The position numbers and the translations under genes are program-made. From Rhodococcus spelaei (lineage in GTDB: Bacteria; Actinomycetota; Actinomycetes; Mycobacteriales; Mycobacteriaceae), in assembly GCF_006704125.1 (NCBI RefSeq), contig NZ_VIGH01000002.1, positions 372,001 to 436,000 of the forward strand: 64,000 bases of DNA, given 5' to 3'. The notes under the pieces were generated by a model. The model was not told the DNA's origin. It was given only the letters and a program-made list of their open reading frames with translations, and ran no database searches. The first letter of the stretch is position 1; each line of letters starts with the position of its first letter. Of this stretch, positions 25,792 to 35,068 are shown piece by piece.

Positions 25792-26598
25792 TCACGAGCT
25801 GGCCGCCGCCGCGATCACGTCGGCCACCACGCCCGGCTGCGAGACCAGCGCGACATGCGAGGCCTGCACCTCGCTGGTGTGGGCGCCGATCCGACCGGCC
25901 ATGAACCGTTGCGCGGCAGGCGGAATCACGGTGTCGTTCGCCGAGACCAGGTACCAACTCGGGGTGCTCGACCACGACGTGGGCCCGGACGGCTCGAGGT
26001 TCGCCCAGACCGCGAGGGACTTCTGGTGGGCGAGCATCGTCGCGGCCGTCGCGTCGCTGACGTCCGGCGCGAATACCTTGTGGAACGAGGAGTCGGCGAT
26101 GTAGGCGTCGAGGTTCTTGCCGCCGAACGCGTGCGCGTCGTCGACGACCTTCATCTGCAGCGCCGGCGGCAGCAGTTGACTGCCGGGGAATCGGATCGGG
26201 TCGAGCGCGAGCGCCACCGGTTCGCCCTGAGCCGGGGCGAAGGCCGCGACGTAGACCAACGCCTTGACGTTCGGATTGTGGGTGTTGGTGATGACGGCAC
26301 CGCCGTACGAGTGCCCGACGAGCACCACGGGACCGGAGATCCCGCCGAGAGTCTTCTCGATGGCGGCCGCGTCGTAGCCCGGACCGCGCAGCGGATTGTC
26401 GGGCACCACCACCGGGTAGCCCCGTCCGCGCAGGTTGGCGGCCACACCGTCCCAACTGGTGGTGTCGGCGAACGCGCCGTGCACCAGCACGATCGTCGGC
26501 AACGGTTTCGCGGCTGCCGGGCTCACGGCCATCGCCCCAGCGAGGGCCGCCAGAGCCAGCATGACGAAGGCTGCGCGGACGAAACGGATGATCTTCAT
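25792..26598 (-). CDS. Secreted alpha/beta hydrolase
   Basis: A 268-residue hydrolase with an N-terminal signal peptide (KIIRFVRAAFVMLALAALAGA, cleavage near AAA-KP). The start at 26598 has GAAGGGAC upstream. The oxyanion region VLVHGAFADTTSWD and the nucleophile elbow GHSYGG (Ser near 108) are clear, and a late SHVALVSQPG supplies the catalytic His. It resembles small esterases of the MhpC/salicylate-esterase-like group common in actinobacteria. The substrate is unknown. It is divergent from the solute-binding protein across about 200 bases. Confidence 0.85.
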   Translation of the reverse strand: MKIIRFVRAAFVMLALAALAGAMAVSPAAAKPLPTIVLVHGAFADTTSWDGVAANLRGRGYPVVVPDNPLRGPGYDAAAIEKTLGGISGPVVLVGHSYGGAVITNTHNPNVKALVYVAAFAPAQGEPVALALDPIRFPGSQLLPPALQMKVVDDAHAFGGKNLDAYIADSSFHKVFAPDVSDATAATMLAHQKSLAVWANLEPSGPTSWSSTPSWYLVSANDTVIPPAAQRFMAGRIGAHTSEVQASHVALVSQPGVVADVIAAAASS

Positions 26599-26806
26599 GA
26601 CGTGTCCCTTCGCAACGACTGCGACGACAACGATCACCGGCTCGACGGCCGGCTCCGACTGGGCTGCCGACAGGCATACCCACGGGCAACGATAGTCGCG
26701 CCCGAAGATCGGTCAGGGGAGAACGGTCCATTTCGTAGCGATGAGGAACCACACCGACCGGTATGGATGCCTTGCCTAACCTCCCCTTTGTCGGCACTAT
26801 GTCCGA

Positions 26807-27724
26807 GTGCCCAACATCGGTCGGAGTCCCGTCGCACTGCTGTCGCTGACCACCGCGGCGGTACTCGCGGCCGGCGGATGCTCGGCCTCGAACGCGGACA
26901 CCGACGCCGCGTCCGACCCGACCAGCATTCCCACCGCGTTCACGAAGCCGCCGTCGACCGCCGCGGTGAGCAACTGCGGACCGGACAGCGGCGCGACGAT
27001 CAGACCGGGCACGCTCACCATCGCCACGGACTCCCCCGCCTACGAGCCGTGGTTCGTCGGCGACGATCCGTCCAACGGCAAGGGTTTCGAGGGTGCGGTC
27101 GCCAAGGCCGTCTACCAGAAACTGGGCTACCGACCCGACGAGGTGCAGTTCGTGCGGGTGCCGTGGACGGAGGCGATCAAGCCGGGCCCCAAGACTTTCG
27201 ACTTCGACATCAACCAGGTCACCATCGTCGGTGACCGCCGCGACGCCGTCGACTTCTCGTCGCCGTATTACGCGGTGGCGCAGTCGATCATCGCGATGTC
27301 GGGCACGCGGGCGGCATCCGCCCACAATCTCAATGACCTGACCTCGTACCGGCTCGGCGCGCAAGCCGGTACGACCAGCCTCGCGGCCATCACCGGCACC
27401 ATCCGCCCCGCCATCGCGCCTACGACGTTTGCGACCAACGACGAGGCAAAGGCGGCCCTGGCCGCCGGTACCATCGACGCGCTGGTGGTCGACATCCCGA
27501 CCGGCCTCCAGATCACCAAGTCCGACCTGCCGAACAGCGTTCTCGTCGGCCAGTTCCCGCGACCCAACACCGTCACCGAGTTCTTCGGGCTGGTGCTCGA
27601 GAAGAACAGCAAGCTCACGTCGTGTGCGTCGGCAGCCCTCGACGGACTCTACGCCGACGGCACCCTAGACCAGCTGTCGCAGACCTGGCTGATCGACTCG
27701 GCCCGGGTGCCGATCCTCGAGTGA
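26807..27724 (+). CDS. Extracellular solute-binding lipoprotein, family 3
   Basis: A 305-residue lipoprotein. The lipobox LAAGGC places the lipidated Cys near 25. The body is a type 3 periplasmic binding fold (GTLTIATDSPAYEPWFV, GKGFEGAVAKAVYQKLGY, FDFDINQVTIVGDRRDAVDFSSPYY), typical of polar amino-acid receptors. Two Cys, near 57 and 284, may form a disulfide. No permease or ATPase gene is next to it, so it must work with an ABC transporter coded elsewhere or act as a stand-alone receptor. Confidence 0.87.
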   Translation: MPNIGRSPVALLSLTTAAVLAAGGCSASNADTDAASDPTSIPTAFTKPPSTAAVSNCGPDSGATIRPGTLTIATDSPAYEPWFVGDDPSNGKGFEGAVAKAVYQKLGYRPDEVQFVRVPWTEAIKPGPKTFDFDINQVTIVGDRRDAVDFSSPYYAVAQSIIAMSGTRAASAHNLNDLTSYRLGAQAGTTSLAAITGTIRPAIAPTTFATNDEAKAALAAGTIDALVVDIPTGLQITKSDLPNSVLVGQFPRPNTVTEFFGLVLEKNSKLTSCASAALDGLYADGTLDQLSQTWLIDSARVPILE

Positions 27725-27727
27725 GAC

Positions 27728-28159
27728 TCAGGCGTAGAGGCTGACGAACTTCTTCAGCGAACCCTCGATGTCGCCCTTGAGTGCCCTCGCGACACCGGAC
27801 CCGATCGGGCCGAACAGCGGCGCCCCACCGAGTTCGACGTCGAGGCCCACCTCCGAGCCGTCGCCCTTCGGCGTGACCGACAGCGTGAGGTTGACCCTGA
27901 CTCCGCCCTTGCCGTCGCCCTTGAGGGCCAGGCTGCGCGGCGGCTGGTAGTCGGTGATGACCCACTTGACGCGGTTGCGCATGCCCTTGACGGACACCAC
28001 CGACTCCGCGGTGGTCCCGGTGGCCAGCTGTGCGGGGATCTCGCAGCGCCAGCCGTCGTGGATCGAGAGCCAGTTGTCGAATTCCTCCAGCGCGCTTGCC
28101 TTTTCCCACGCATCCTGCGGAGCGAGTGGGACGGCGATCGAAACCTTGAGCTTGGCCAT
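27728..28159 (-). CDS. SRPBCC family protein, Rv0910-type toxin homologue
   Basis: A 143-residue START/SRPBCC-fold protein. It matches M. tuberculosis Rv0910 nearly end to end: the MAKL.V...VPL...AW opening, VKGMRNRVKWVITDYQPP, LKGDGKGGV and GGAPLFGPIG. Rv0910 was described as the toxin of the Rv0909-Rv0910 pair. The expected antitoxin gene is not adjacent: an Rv0909-type gene lies about 9 kb away at 37139-37330. Many SRPBCC proteins bind hydrophobic ligands, so a toxin role here is not certain. Confidence 0.82.
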   Translation of the reverse strand: MAKLKVSIAVPLAPQDAWEKASALEEFDNWLSIHDGWRCEIPAQLATGTTAESVVSVKGMRNRVKWVITDYQPPRSLALKGDGKGGVRVNLTLSVTPKGDGSEVGLDVELGGAPLFGPIGSGVARALKGDIEGSLKKFVSLYA

Positions 28160-28190
28160 CGATGAATCGTAGCGAACCGGAAACGAGAGC

Positions 28191-28226
28191 GTCCCGCACC
28201 CGGGTCGGGGAAACCGGGTGCGGGAC
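28191..28226. terminator. Hairpin after the acetate symporter gene
   Basis: Arms 28191-28203 and 28214-28226 form 13 perfect GC-rich pairs. It lies 24 bases past the symporter stop on the minus strand. Confidence 0.65.
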
Positions 28227-28249
28227 ACGTTCTCGAGCGGCGGATGCCG

Positions 28250-29887
28250 TCAGTGGGCCACGGCCTTCTCCACACCGACACCGGTGAGGGAGCGGACCTC
28301 CATCTCGGCCTGCTTGGCCGGGTCCTCGAGCTTCCGGCGACCGACGTACGTACCGACGATGCCGAGCACGAAGGCCAGCGGGATCGAGACGATGCCCGGG
28401 TTGGCCAGCGGGAACCAGGCGAAGTCACTGTTCGGGAACATCGACGACGGCTTGCCGGAGACGGCAGGCGAGAAGACGATCAGCACGAGGCAGCTGATCA
28501 GGCCGCCGTAGATGCTCCAGAGTGCACCGGTGGTGTTGAACTTCTTCCAGAACAGCGAGTACAGCAAGGTCGGCAGGTTCGCCGAGGCCGCGACCGCGAA
28601 GGCCAGCGCCACCAGGAACGCGATGTTCTGGCCCATCGCCATGATGCCCAGCACGATCGCGACGAGACCGATCACCACCACCGTGATCCGCGAGACGCGG
28701 ACCTGCTCCTCCTCGGATGCCTTGCCGCGCTTGATGACGCTGGCGTAGATGTCGTGCGCGAAGGACGCCGACGCGGTGATCGCCAGGCCCGCCACGACCG
28801 CGAGGATGGTCGCGAAGGCGACCGCGGAGATGATCGCCAGGAAGATCGTGCCGCCCAGCTCGAAGGCGAGCAGCGGAGCCGCCGAGTTCTCCTTGCCGGG
28901 TGCGGCGAGGATCCGGTCGGGGCCGACCATCTTCGCTGCGCCGTAGCCGAGAACCAGCGTGAACAGGTAGAAGGCGCCGATCAGGCCGATCGCCCAGGTC
29001 ACCGAGCGGCGGGCCTCCTTGGCGGTGGGCACGGTGTAGAAGCGCATCAACACGTGGGGAAGGCCCGCGGTGCCGAGCACCAGGGCGATGCCGAGCGAGA
29101 CGAAGTCCAGGCGCGACATCGAGCTGATGCCGTACTTCGCGCCGGGGGCCAGGATGTCGCGGCCGGCTGCGGCCTTGTTCGACGAGCCCGCGACCGTTTC
29201 CTGCGCCTGGGCGAGCAGCTGGGAGAAGTTGCCCTTGACGGCCAGCAGCACCAACACGCACATGATGCCCGCGCCGAGGATCAACAGGACCGCCTTGACC
29301 ATCTGCACGTAGGTGGTGCCCTTCATGCCGCCGATGAGCACGTACACGATCATCAGCACACCGACCACAGCGACGACGATCGACTGACCGGCCTTGCTGT
29401 GGATGTCGAGCAGCAACGCGACGAGTCCGCCGGCGCCGGCCATCTGCGCGAGCAGGTAGAACAGCGAGACCACGAGGGTGGACAGCGCCGCGGCCATCCG
29501 GACCGGACGCTGCTTGAGCCGGAAGCTCAGCACGTCGGCCATCGTGAATCTGCCTGTGTTGCGTAGTAGTTCGGCGACCAGCAGCAGCGCCACCAGCCAG
29601 GCGACGAGGAAGCCGATCGAGTAGAGGAAGCCGTCGTAGCCGTAGACCGCGATGGCGCCCGCGATGCCGAGGAACGAGGCCGCCGACAGGTAGTCGCCCG
29701 CGATCGCGAAGCCGTTCTGCGGGCCGGAGAACTGCGCGCCGCCGGTGTAGAAGTCGGAGGCCTTCTTGGTGGTGCGGCTCGCGCGGATCACGATGCCCAT
29801 CGTGATCACCACGAACGCGACGAAGATGGCGATGTTCAGGGTCGGGTTGCCGACATCGGTGCCCGATGCCGCGAGGATCTCGGTCAC
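28250..29887 (-). CDS. actP: Cation:acetate/monocarboxylate symporter (SSS family)
   Basis: A 545-residue sodium:solute symporter with about 13 helices, like ActP and corynebacterial MctC, which bring in acetate, pyruvate or propionate with a cation. Family motifs include NGFAIAGDYLSAASFLGIAGAI, GGMKGTTYVQMVKAVLL and TAGLPHVLMRFYTVPTAKEARRS. It overlaps the upstream DUF485 gene by 4 bases, the usual actP-yjcH arrangement. The propionyl-CoA-synthetase-like gene at 57971 could use what it imports. Confidence 0.9.
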   Translation of the reverse strand: MTEILAASGTDVGNPTLNIAIFVAFVVITMGIVIRASRTTKKASDFYTGGAQFSGPQNGFAIAGDYLSAASFLGIAGAIAVYGYDGFLYSIGFLVAWLVALLLVAELLRNTGRFTMADVLSFRLKQRPVRMAAALSTLVVSLFYLLAQMAGAGGLVALLLDIHSKAGQSIVVAVVGVLMIVYVLIGGMKGTTYVQMVKAVLLILGAGIMCVLVLLAVKGNFSQLLAQAQETVAGSSNKAAAGRDILAPGAKYGISSMSRLDFVSLGIALVLGTAGLPHVLMRFYTVPTAKEARRSVTWAIGLIGAFYLFTLVLGYGAAKMVGPDRILAAPGKENSAAPLLAFELGGTIFLAIISAVAFATILAVVAGLAITASASFAHDIYASVIKRGKASEEEQVRVSRITVVVIGLVAIVLGIMAMGQNIAFLVALAFAVAASANLPTLLYSLFWKKFNTTGALWSIYGGLISCLVLIVFSPAVSGKPSSMFPNSDFAWFPLANPGIVSIPLAFVLGIVGTYVGRRKLEDPAKQAEMEVRSLTGVGVEKAVAH

Positions 29888-30246
29888 TGCTGCGGTCCTT
29901 CCAGTTCTTCGCGGATCGCCGAGGACCGCGGGTCGAGCTCACGGTTCGCGAAGCGCACGTACAGTCCGGTGATCACGAAGGTCGTCACGAACTGGCCGAG
30001 GCCCAGGATCAAGCCCAGGTTGATGTTGCCGACGACCTTGGTCGCCATGAAGTCGCTCGCGTAGATGGCGAGCAGCACGTACAGGGCGTACCAGGCGAGG
30101 AAGAACGCCGTCATCGGGAACACGAAGCGGCGCAGCCTGCTTCGCAGTTCCTGGAACTGCGGGCTGGCCTGCATGTCGATGAAGGCCTGCTCGTCCGGGG
30201 TCGCCCGCTCGGGCGACCTCTCCGGACTCAGGTCTGCTGTGGTCAC
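29884..30246 (-). CDS. DUF485 membrane protein (YjcH-like)
   Basis: A 120-residue protein with two membrane helices (about 52-72 and 85-107) and the DUF485 pattern SPQFQELRSRLRRFVFPMTAFFLAWYALYVLLA. It is the small partner nearly always encoded just before acetate symporters. The GTG at 30246 has TAAGGAGT upstream, and the stop overlaps the symporter start. Confidence 0.88.
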   Translation of the reverse strand: MTTADLSPERSPERATPDEQAFIDMQASPQFQELRSRLRRFVFPMTAFFLAWYALYVLLAIYASDFMATKVVGNINLGLILGLGQFVTTFVITGLYVRFANRELDPRSSAIREELEGPQQ

Positions 30247-30391
30247 TGCGGACTCCTTAGCGAACGGGCAAAGTGAGGAAGGTCTAGCCGCAGACGGTAA
30301 TGAGATGCAGGTCACAGCCATAGCCGGTTCGACTGTTCGACGCCGAGCTGTCGAGTTGCGCGCCGGACGGTCGCTGTAGAGCGACGAACGG

Positions 30392-30452
30392 CACGGGCGG
30401 CTGCGCCGCCCGTGAGTCCTTCTGGCCCACACCGGGACCAAAAGGACTCACG
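30392..30452. terminator. Double hairpin after the second symporter gene
   Basis: Two stems lie side by side: 30392-30401 with 30405-30414 (10 pairs, 3-base loop) and 30411-30421 with 30442-30452 (11 pairs). They overlap the stop of the minus-strand symporter gene at 30448 and probably end the transcript. Confidence 0.6.
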
Positions 30453-32202
30453 GGGACCGGAGGTCCCCCTCCCGGTCGCGGCCGACGCCGAGCCGCTCCG
30501 GCGCGTGCATCCGGGTGAAGATGCGACCGACACCCTCCGGGACCCGGTCGCGTGTCACCCGACTGACCACGACCATCACTCCGAACGCGAGCGGGACGCT
30601 CACCGCGGCCGGGTACCCGACCAGCGCCGCGGCCCATCCGCCCCACAGGCTGTCGGCGATCCCGCCCGCCGCCGTGGCCAGCGCCGCGGCGCCGGACGCC
30701 AGCCCGCCCGCGACCATCCCCGCGGCGGCGCCCGGCGCGGTCAGCCCGCGCCACCAGATGCCGAGCACCAGCAGCGGGCACAGGGTCGACGCCGCGACCG
30801 CGAACACCATCCCGACCGTCCGCGACAGGTCCAGCGAGACCACCCCGACCCCCAGCGCCAGCGCCGTCGCGCCCGCCGCGACCGCGGCGACCCGGAAGTC
30901 GCGGACCCGCCCGCGCAGCACATCGGTGCTCAGCACGCCCGCGACGCTGACCAGCAGCCCCGAGGAGGTGGACAGGAACGCGGCGATGGCGCCGGCCGCG
31001 ACCAGTGCGGCGAGCAGTTGCCCGCCCCAACCCGAGAGCACCGTCCCCGGCAGCAGCAGGACCGCGGCGTCCGAGGTGCCGGTGATGAGCAACTGCGGGA
31101 CCCACAGCCGGGCGAAGACCCCGAGCACCGTGGGGAACAGGTAGAACACCCCGAGCAGCCCGATCACGGTCAGCGAGGTCAGCCTCGCCGTCCGACCGTC
31201 CGGGTTGGTGTAGAAGCGGACCAGCACGTGTGGCAGTCCCATCGCACCGAGGAAGATCCCGAGGATCAGCGAGTACACCTGGTAGAGCGGGTGCCGGCCG
31301 CCGAATCCCCAGCCGGGTTCGAGCCACTGCGCGTCGGTGGCCGGCGCCCCCGCGACCACCGGCACCGGCGAGCCGGCCTCGAGCACCAGCGAGGTGCCCG
31401 CCCCGAACCCGTGCTCGCCCGGCGGCAGGGACAGCGGACCGTCCACCGTGCGGTCGTCGATTGTGCCGGTCACGGTGGCCCGCAACGGGTCCGACACCTG
31501 GACCACCACGTCGGTGGTGATGTCGACGGTGGTCCGGTCGGCGACCGTGGGCGGCGCGGGCGAGCCGAGGTCGTGGGGTCCGCCGAAGAAGTGCACGCCG
31601 AGCACCAGGGCCGGCACGGCGACCGCGGTCAACTTGAGCCAGTACTGGAAGGCCTGTACGAAGGTGATCGAGCGCATGCCACCGCCGACGACGTTCGCGA
31701 TCACGATCAGCCCGACGCCCACCGCGCCCACCCAGGCCGGGATGCCGAGAAGGATGCCCAGCGTCAGGCCCGCGCCCTGGAACTGCGGCACCATGTAGAG
31801 GATGCAGATCACCGCGACGACGACCATCGCGAGTGAGCGCAATCGCGCTGAGCCGAGCCGGAACTCGGCGAAGTCGGGCACCGTGTAGGCGCCGGACCGT
31901 CGCAGCGGCGCAGCGACGAACATCAGCAACCCGAGGTACCCGGCGGTGAAGCCGACCGGATACCAGAGGGCGTCGGCGCCGTACTTCGCAATCAGGCCGG
32001 CGACACCGAGAAACGATGCAGCGGAAAGGTATTCACCGGAGATGGCGGCGGCGTTCCACCTCGGCCCCACGCTGCGTGAGGCGACCAGGAAGTCGGAGGT
32101 GGTGCGCGCCAACCGAACCCCGTACGCACCGATCGCCACCGTCGCGACCGCCGCCGCGACCAGGCCGACCACCGTGGCGACGGGAAACGCCTGTCCGGAC
32201 AT
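30448..32202 (-). CDS. Second sodium:solute symporter (SSS family)
   Basis: A 584-residue symporter related to the one at 28250 (SGEYLSAASFLGVAGLIAKYG, VVGGGMRSITFVQAFQYWLKL, GAMGLPHVLVRFYTNPDGRTAR). An insert of about 90 residues between the middle helices (near 215-310, THR/VAL-rich) appears to be an extracytoplasmic domain; it is found in the mycolata subgroup of these transporters. It is preceded by a small membrane gene and a LytTR response regulator plus kinase, all minus strand with tiny gaps, so its expression is probably under that two-component system. The substrate is probably a small carboxylate. Confidence 0.85.
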   Translation of the reverse strand: MSGQAFPVATVVGLVAAAVATVAIGAYGVRLARTTSDFLVASRSVGPRWNAAAISGEYLSAASFLGVAGLIAKYGADALWYPVGFTAGYLGLLMFVAAPLRRSGAYTVPDFAEFRLGSARLRSLAMVVVAVICILYMVPQFQGAGLTLGILLGIPAWVGAVGVGLIVIANVVGGGMRSITFVQAFQYWLKLTAVAVPALVLGVHFFGGPHDLGSPAPPTVADRTTVDITTDVVVQVSDPLRATVTGTIDDRTVDGPLSLPPGEHGFGAGTSLVLEAGSPVPVVAGAPATDAQWLEPGWGFGGRHPLYQVYSLILGIFLGAMGLPHVLVRFYTNPDGRTARLTSLTVIGLLGVFYLFPTVLGVFARLWVPQLLITGTSDAAVLLLPGTVLSGWGGQLLAALVAAGAIAAFLSTSSGLLVSVAGVLSTDVLRGRVRDFRVAAVAAGATALALGVGVVSLDLSRTVGMVFAVAASTLCPLLVLGIWWRGLTAPGAAAGMVAGGLASGAAALATAAGGIADSLWGGWAAALVGYPAAVSVPLAFGVMVVVSRVTRDRVPEGVGRIFTRMHAPERLGVGRDREGDLRSP

Positions 32203-32218
32203 CTTCGGCCGCCGCGGC

Positions 32219-32578
32219 TCAGTCGTCGGCCAGGTCGACGAACTCCTGCTCGGTGCGCTCCGCGAGCCGGATGTAGAGACGACCGACCGCGTACAGCACC
32301 GGGTACACCGCGACTCCGAGCACCACCCAGGCCACAGCGTCGGGCAGCGCCGGGACGGCGAACATCACCAGCGGTACCGCGCACACCAGCGCCACCACTC
32401 CCGCCGCGACGCGCAACGCGAGCCCCAGCTGCGCGCGCACCAGCGCACGGATCATCGCCTCGCCGACCTCGGTGTGTTCCTGGACCTCGACCCTCGTACG
32501 GACCACGCGGGCGCCGCGCCGGTGCGCCAGCACCACCCGCTCCCGGGCCCGCGGCGATCCGGCTCCCGGCGCGGTCAC
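32219..32578 (-). CDS. Small symporter-associated membrane protein
   Basis: A 119-residue protein with a basic N-terminal third and two membrane helices (about 53-75 and 80-98), ending in LYIRLAERTEQEF. The plan is the same as the DUF485 partner of ActP (29884-30246), which ends YVRFANRELD. The GTG start overlaps the stop of the response regulator by 4 bases, and it lies 16 bases before the symporter gene. It is likely a subunit or assembly partner of that symporter. Confidence 0.75.
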   Translation of the reverse strand: MTAPGAGSPRARERVVLAHRRGARVVRTRVEVQEHTEVGEAMIRALVRAQLGLALRVAAGVVALVCAVPLVMFAVPALPDAVAWVVLGVAVYPVLYAVGRLYIRLAERTEQEFVDLADD

Positions 32579-33393
32579 CGCGCGGTCCAGCTCTGCCGCG
32601 GCGTCCGCACCAGGCGGTCCTTGAGTTCGCGGGTGTGTCTGCGGCTGACCGGGAGCTCGACCACCGGGCCGTCCGCGGTGGTGCGCAGGCACACCACGGT
32701 TCCCGTGCCGACGCTGCGGATCCCGGTGACGAGCGGCAGCGACACCAGGTACGAGCGGTGCACGCGCAGGAACCCGGCCGGCTGCCAGCGGGCCTCGAGC
32801 GCGGAGATCGGAATCCGGACGAGGTGCGAGCCGGTCGCGGTGTGCAGTCGCGCGTAGTCGCCGTCGGCCTCCACCCACGCCACCGCCGACCGGTGCACGA
32901 GGGTGGTGACGCCGCCGAGTTCGACCGGAATCACCTCGTCGGTCTCGGTGGCGGGTGGCTCCTCGCCCCGACTCGACTGCGACCGGCGCGGCTGCCGGAC
33001 CCGGCGCACCGATTCGGCGAGCCGCTCCTCGCGCAGCGGTTTGAGCAGGTAGTCGACTGCGCCGAGATCGAACGCGTCGACCGCCCGGTCGTCGTGCGCG
33101 GTCACGAACACGACCGCGGGCGGGGCCGCGAACGCCGCCAGCACGCCCGCCAGTTCGAGCCCGTCCAGTCCGGGCATGTTGATGTCGAGGAAGACCGCGT
33201 CGATCGGGGCTGCGCGGCCGAGCCGATCCTTGATCACCCGAAGTGCGGTGGTGGCGTCGCTCGCGGTGAGGATCTCGCCGACGTCCTCTTGCGCGCGCAG
33301 CAGGTACGCCAGCTCGTCGAGCGCCGGGCGCTCGTCGTCCACGGCCAGCACGGTCAGTGGGGCCTCGCCCGACCCCTCGGCATTCTGCGTCAC
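32575..33393 (-). CDS. LytTR family response regulator
   Basis: A 272-residue regulator. The receiver domain (1-125) has VLAVDDERPALDELAYLL, the phospho-acceptor Asp at about 70 in VFLDINMPGLDG, VFVTAHD and the Lys in LLKPL. The C-terminal LytTR DNA-binding domain (about 155-260) carries VAWVEADGDYARLHT and FLRVHRSYLVSL. The GTG at 33393 is the best start. It pairs with the kinase at 33447 and is coupled to the downstream membrane gene by a GTGA overlap. LytTR regulators of this BtsR type often switch on carboxylate transporters, which fits the gene order. Confidence 0.9.
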   Translation of the reverse strand: MTQNAEGSGEAPLTVLAVDDERPALDELAYLLRAQEDVGEILTASDATTALRVIKDRLGRAAPIDAVFLDINMPGLDGLELAGVLAAFAAPPAVVFVTAHDDRAVDAFDLGAVDYLLKPLREERLAESVRRVRQPRRSQSSRGEEPPATETDEVIPVELGGVTTLVHRSAVAWVEADGDYARLHTATGSHLVRIPISALEARWQPAGFLRVHRSYLVSLPLVTGIRSVGTGTVVCLRTTADGPVVELPVSRRHTRELKDRLVRTPRQSWTAR

Positions 33394-33446
33394 AACGGAT
33401 CCATCGTGCCACGCCGGCGATTCTGTGCGCGTCACGGCGCGTCCGG

Positions 33447-34649
33447 TCACGCTCGGATCCCGGCGCGGAACTTCGGCACCCGCATGCTGACCTTGGTGCC
33501 GAGGCCCGGCGCGGTCTCGACCACCAGCCCGTAGTCGTTGCCGAACGCCGCGCGCAGGCGGTCGTCGACGTTGGCCAGGCCCACGTGGGCCGATTCCTTC
33601 GCACTCGGCCTGCCCGCGCCCGACTCGATCGCGTCCAGCGATCCCGACCGCAGCAGTTCCGGGTCCATCCCGGCCCCGTCGTCCTCCACACTGATCAGGC
33701 AGTCGGTGCCCTCGTCGGAGGCGACGATCGTGACCGTGCCGTGGGACTGGCCGGAGATCCCGTGCCGCACCGCGTTTTCCACCAACGGTTGCAGCGCCAG
33801 GAACGGCAGCACCACGTTGAGCACTTCGGGCGCCACTTGCAGGCGCACCTCGAGGGCGTTGCCGAACCGGGCGCGCTCGAGGGTCAGGTATCGGTCGATG
33901 TTGCGCAGCTCGTCCGCGAGCAGCGTGTACTCCCCCGCCGACCGGAACGAGTACCGGGTGAAGTCGGCGAACTCGAGGATCAGCTCCCGCGCGCGATCCG
34001 GGTCGGTGCGGACGAACGACGCGACGGTGTTGAGGGCGTTGTAGATGAAGTGCGGACTGATCTGCGCGCGCAGCGCCCGGACCTCGGCCCGGTCCAACCG
34101 GGCGCGGGAGGCGTCGAGCTCGGCCAGTTCGATCTGGCTGCACGCGTACCGGGCGACCTCGCTGATCGCGCCGAGCATGCCGGGGCCCGGCTCGGCGGTG
34201 GTGACCACGCCGAGCACCCCGACCACCCCGGAGTCCTCGATCAGCAGGGGCTGAACGATCAACGCCCGCACCGGTGCCCCGCCGAGCTCGCCCTGCCCGA
34301 CCAGCATCCGCCGCTCGCCCTCGACCGCCCGGACCGCGGCCTCGGCGAAGCGCGCGGCCAGATCCTCGTGCGGGCCGTTCCACGCCAGCACTGCGCCGTC
34401 GACGTCCGCGATCGCGAGGGCGTCGGCCCCGGTCAGGTGCCGCAGGTGCGGGGCGGCCTCGGCAGCGGAGGTGGCGTCGAGGCCACGCCGCAGCGGCCTG
34501 GCCGCCAGCGACGCGGTGTGCAGGGCGTCGTGCACGGCACGCTCGGCGGGGGTGGTCAGCACGCGACGAGTGCGCAGCCACACCGCGGCGATACCCACGA
34601 CTACGAGCACCGCCACCACGACGAGGACGGTGAGCACGGTGCCGGGCAT
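33447..34649 (-). CDS. LytS-type sensor histidine kinase
   Basis: A 400-residue kinase with one N-terminal membrane helix (4-25), a GAF-like domain (about 75-165), a His-kinase domain with the phospho-accepting H200 in AQISPHFIYNALNTVASF, and an ATPase domain with PLVENAVRHGI and VEDDGAGMD, then GLANVDDRLRAAFG. This is the LytS/YehU class. The ATG at 34649 overlaps the stop of the YjbR gene. It should phosphorylate the LytTR regulator 54 bases downstream. Confidence 0.9.
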   Translation of the reverse strand: MPGTVLTVLVVVAVLVVVGIAAVWLRTRRVLTTPAERAVHDALHTASLAARPLRRGLDATSAAEAAPHLRHLTGADALAIADVDGAVLAWNGPHEDLAARFAEAAVRAVEGERRMLVGQGELGGAPVRALIVQPLLIEDSGVVGVLGVVTTAEPGPGMLGAISEVARYACSQIELAELDASRARLDRAEVRALRAQISPHFIYNALNTVASFVRTDPDRARELILEFADFTRYSFRSAGEYTLLADELRNIDRYLTLERARFGNALEVRLQVAPEVLNVVLPFLALQPLVENAVRHGISGQSHGTVTIVASDEGTDCLISVEDDGAGMDPELLRSGSLDAIESGAGRPSAKESAHVGLANVDDRLRAAFGNDYGLVVETAPGLGTKVSMRVPKFRAGIRA

Positions 34650-35041
34650 CAGTCGACCGTCCGGTCGAGCAGCGCGATCAGCTTCGCGGGCGCAACACTG
34701 CGGTACGCGTGCTCGACGATGTCCTCCACGTCCACCCAGTGTCGTTCGGCGAGTGGGCCGTCCAGCGCGACGTCGAGGTAGACCCCGACCCAGCCGCGCC
34801 CGCCCACGTACGGCGGCACGAAGAACCGTCCCGGGTCGCGTCCGATCCAATCCTGTTGCGCCCCAGGCGGTGCCGCCGCCCAGAACGCTACCCGTGCATC
34901 ATGGTGCCGGTCGGCGAAGGTGACGAATTGCGGAGTCCGCCGAACGAACCAGGCCGGCTCGCCGTGACTGACCCGCTCGGTGGCTTCCGGCAGCGCCAGG
35001 CACAGTGCGCGCAGCCGGTCGAGCGGTCGGGGCACGGTCAT
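34649..35041 (-). CDS. MmcQ/YjbR family protein
   Basis: A 130-residue protein of the MmcQ/YjbR (DUF419) family, small proteins with a CyaY-like or double-wing DNA-binding-like fold and no proven reaction. Family features are LCLALPEATERVSHGEPAWFVR near the start and FVPPYVGGRGWVGVYLD in the centre. It overlaps the kinase gene by one base pair step (ATGA), so the two are probably co-transcribed. Confidence 0.85.
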   Translation of the reverse strand: MTVPRPLDRLRALCLALPEATERVSHGEPAWFVRRTPQFVTFADRHHDARVAFWAAAPPGAQQDWIGRDPGRFFVPPYVGGRGWVGVYLDVALDGPLAERHWVDVEDIVEHAYRSVAPAKLIALLDRTVD

Positions 35042-35068
35042 GCGCTCACGTTACGACAGGACGGGGCG

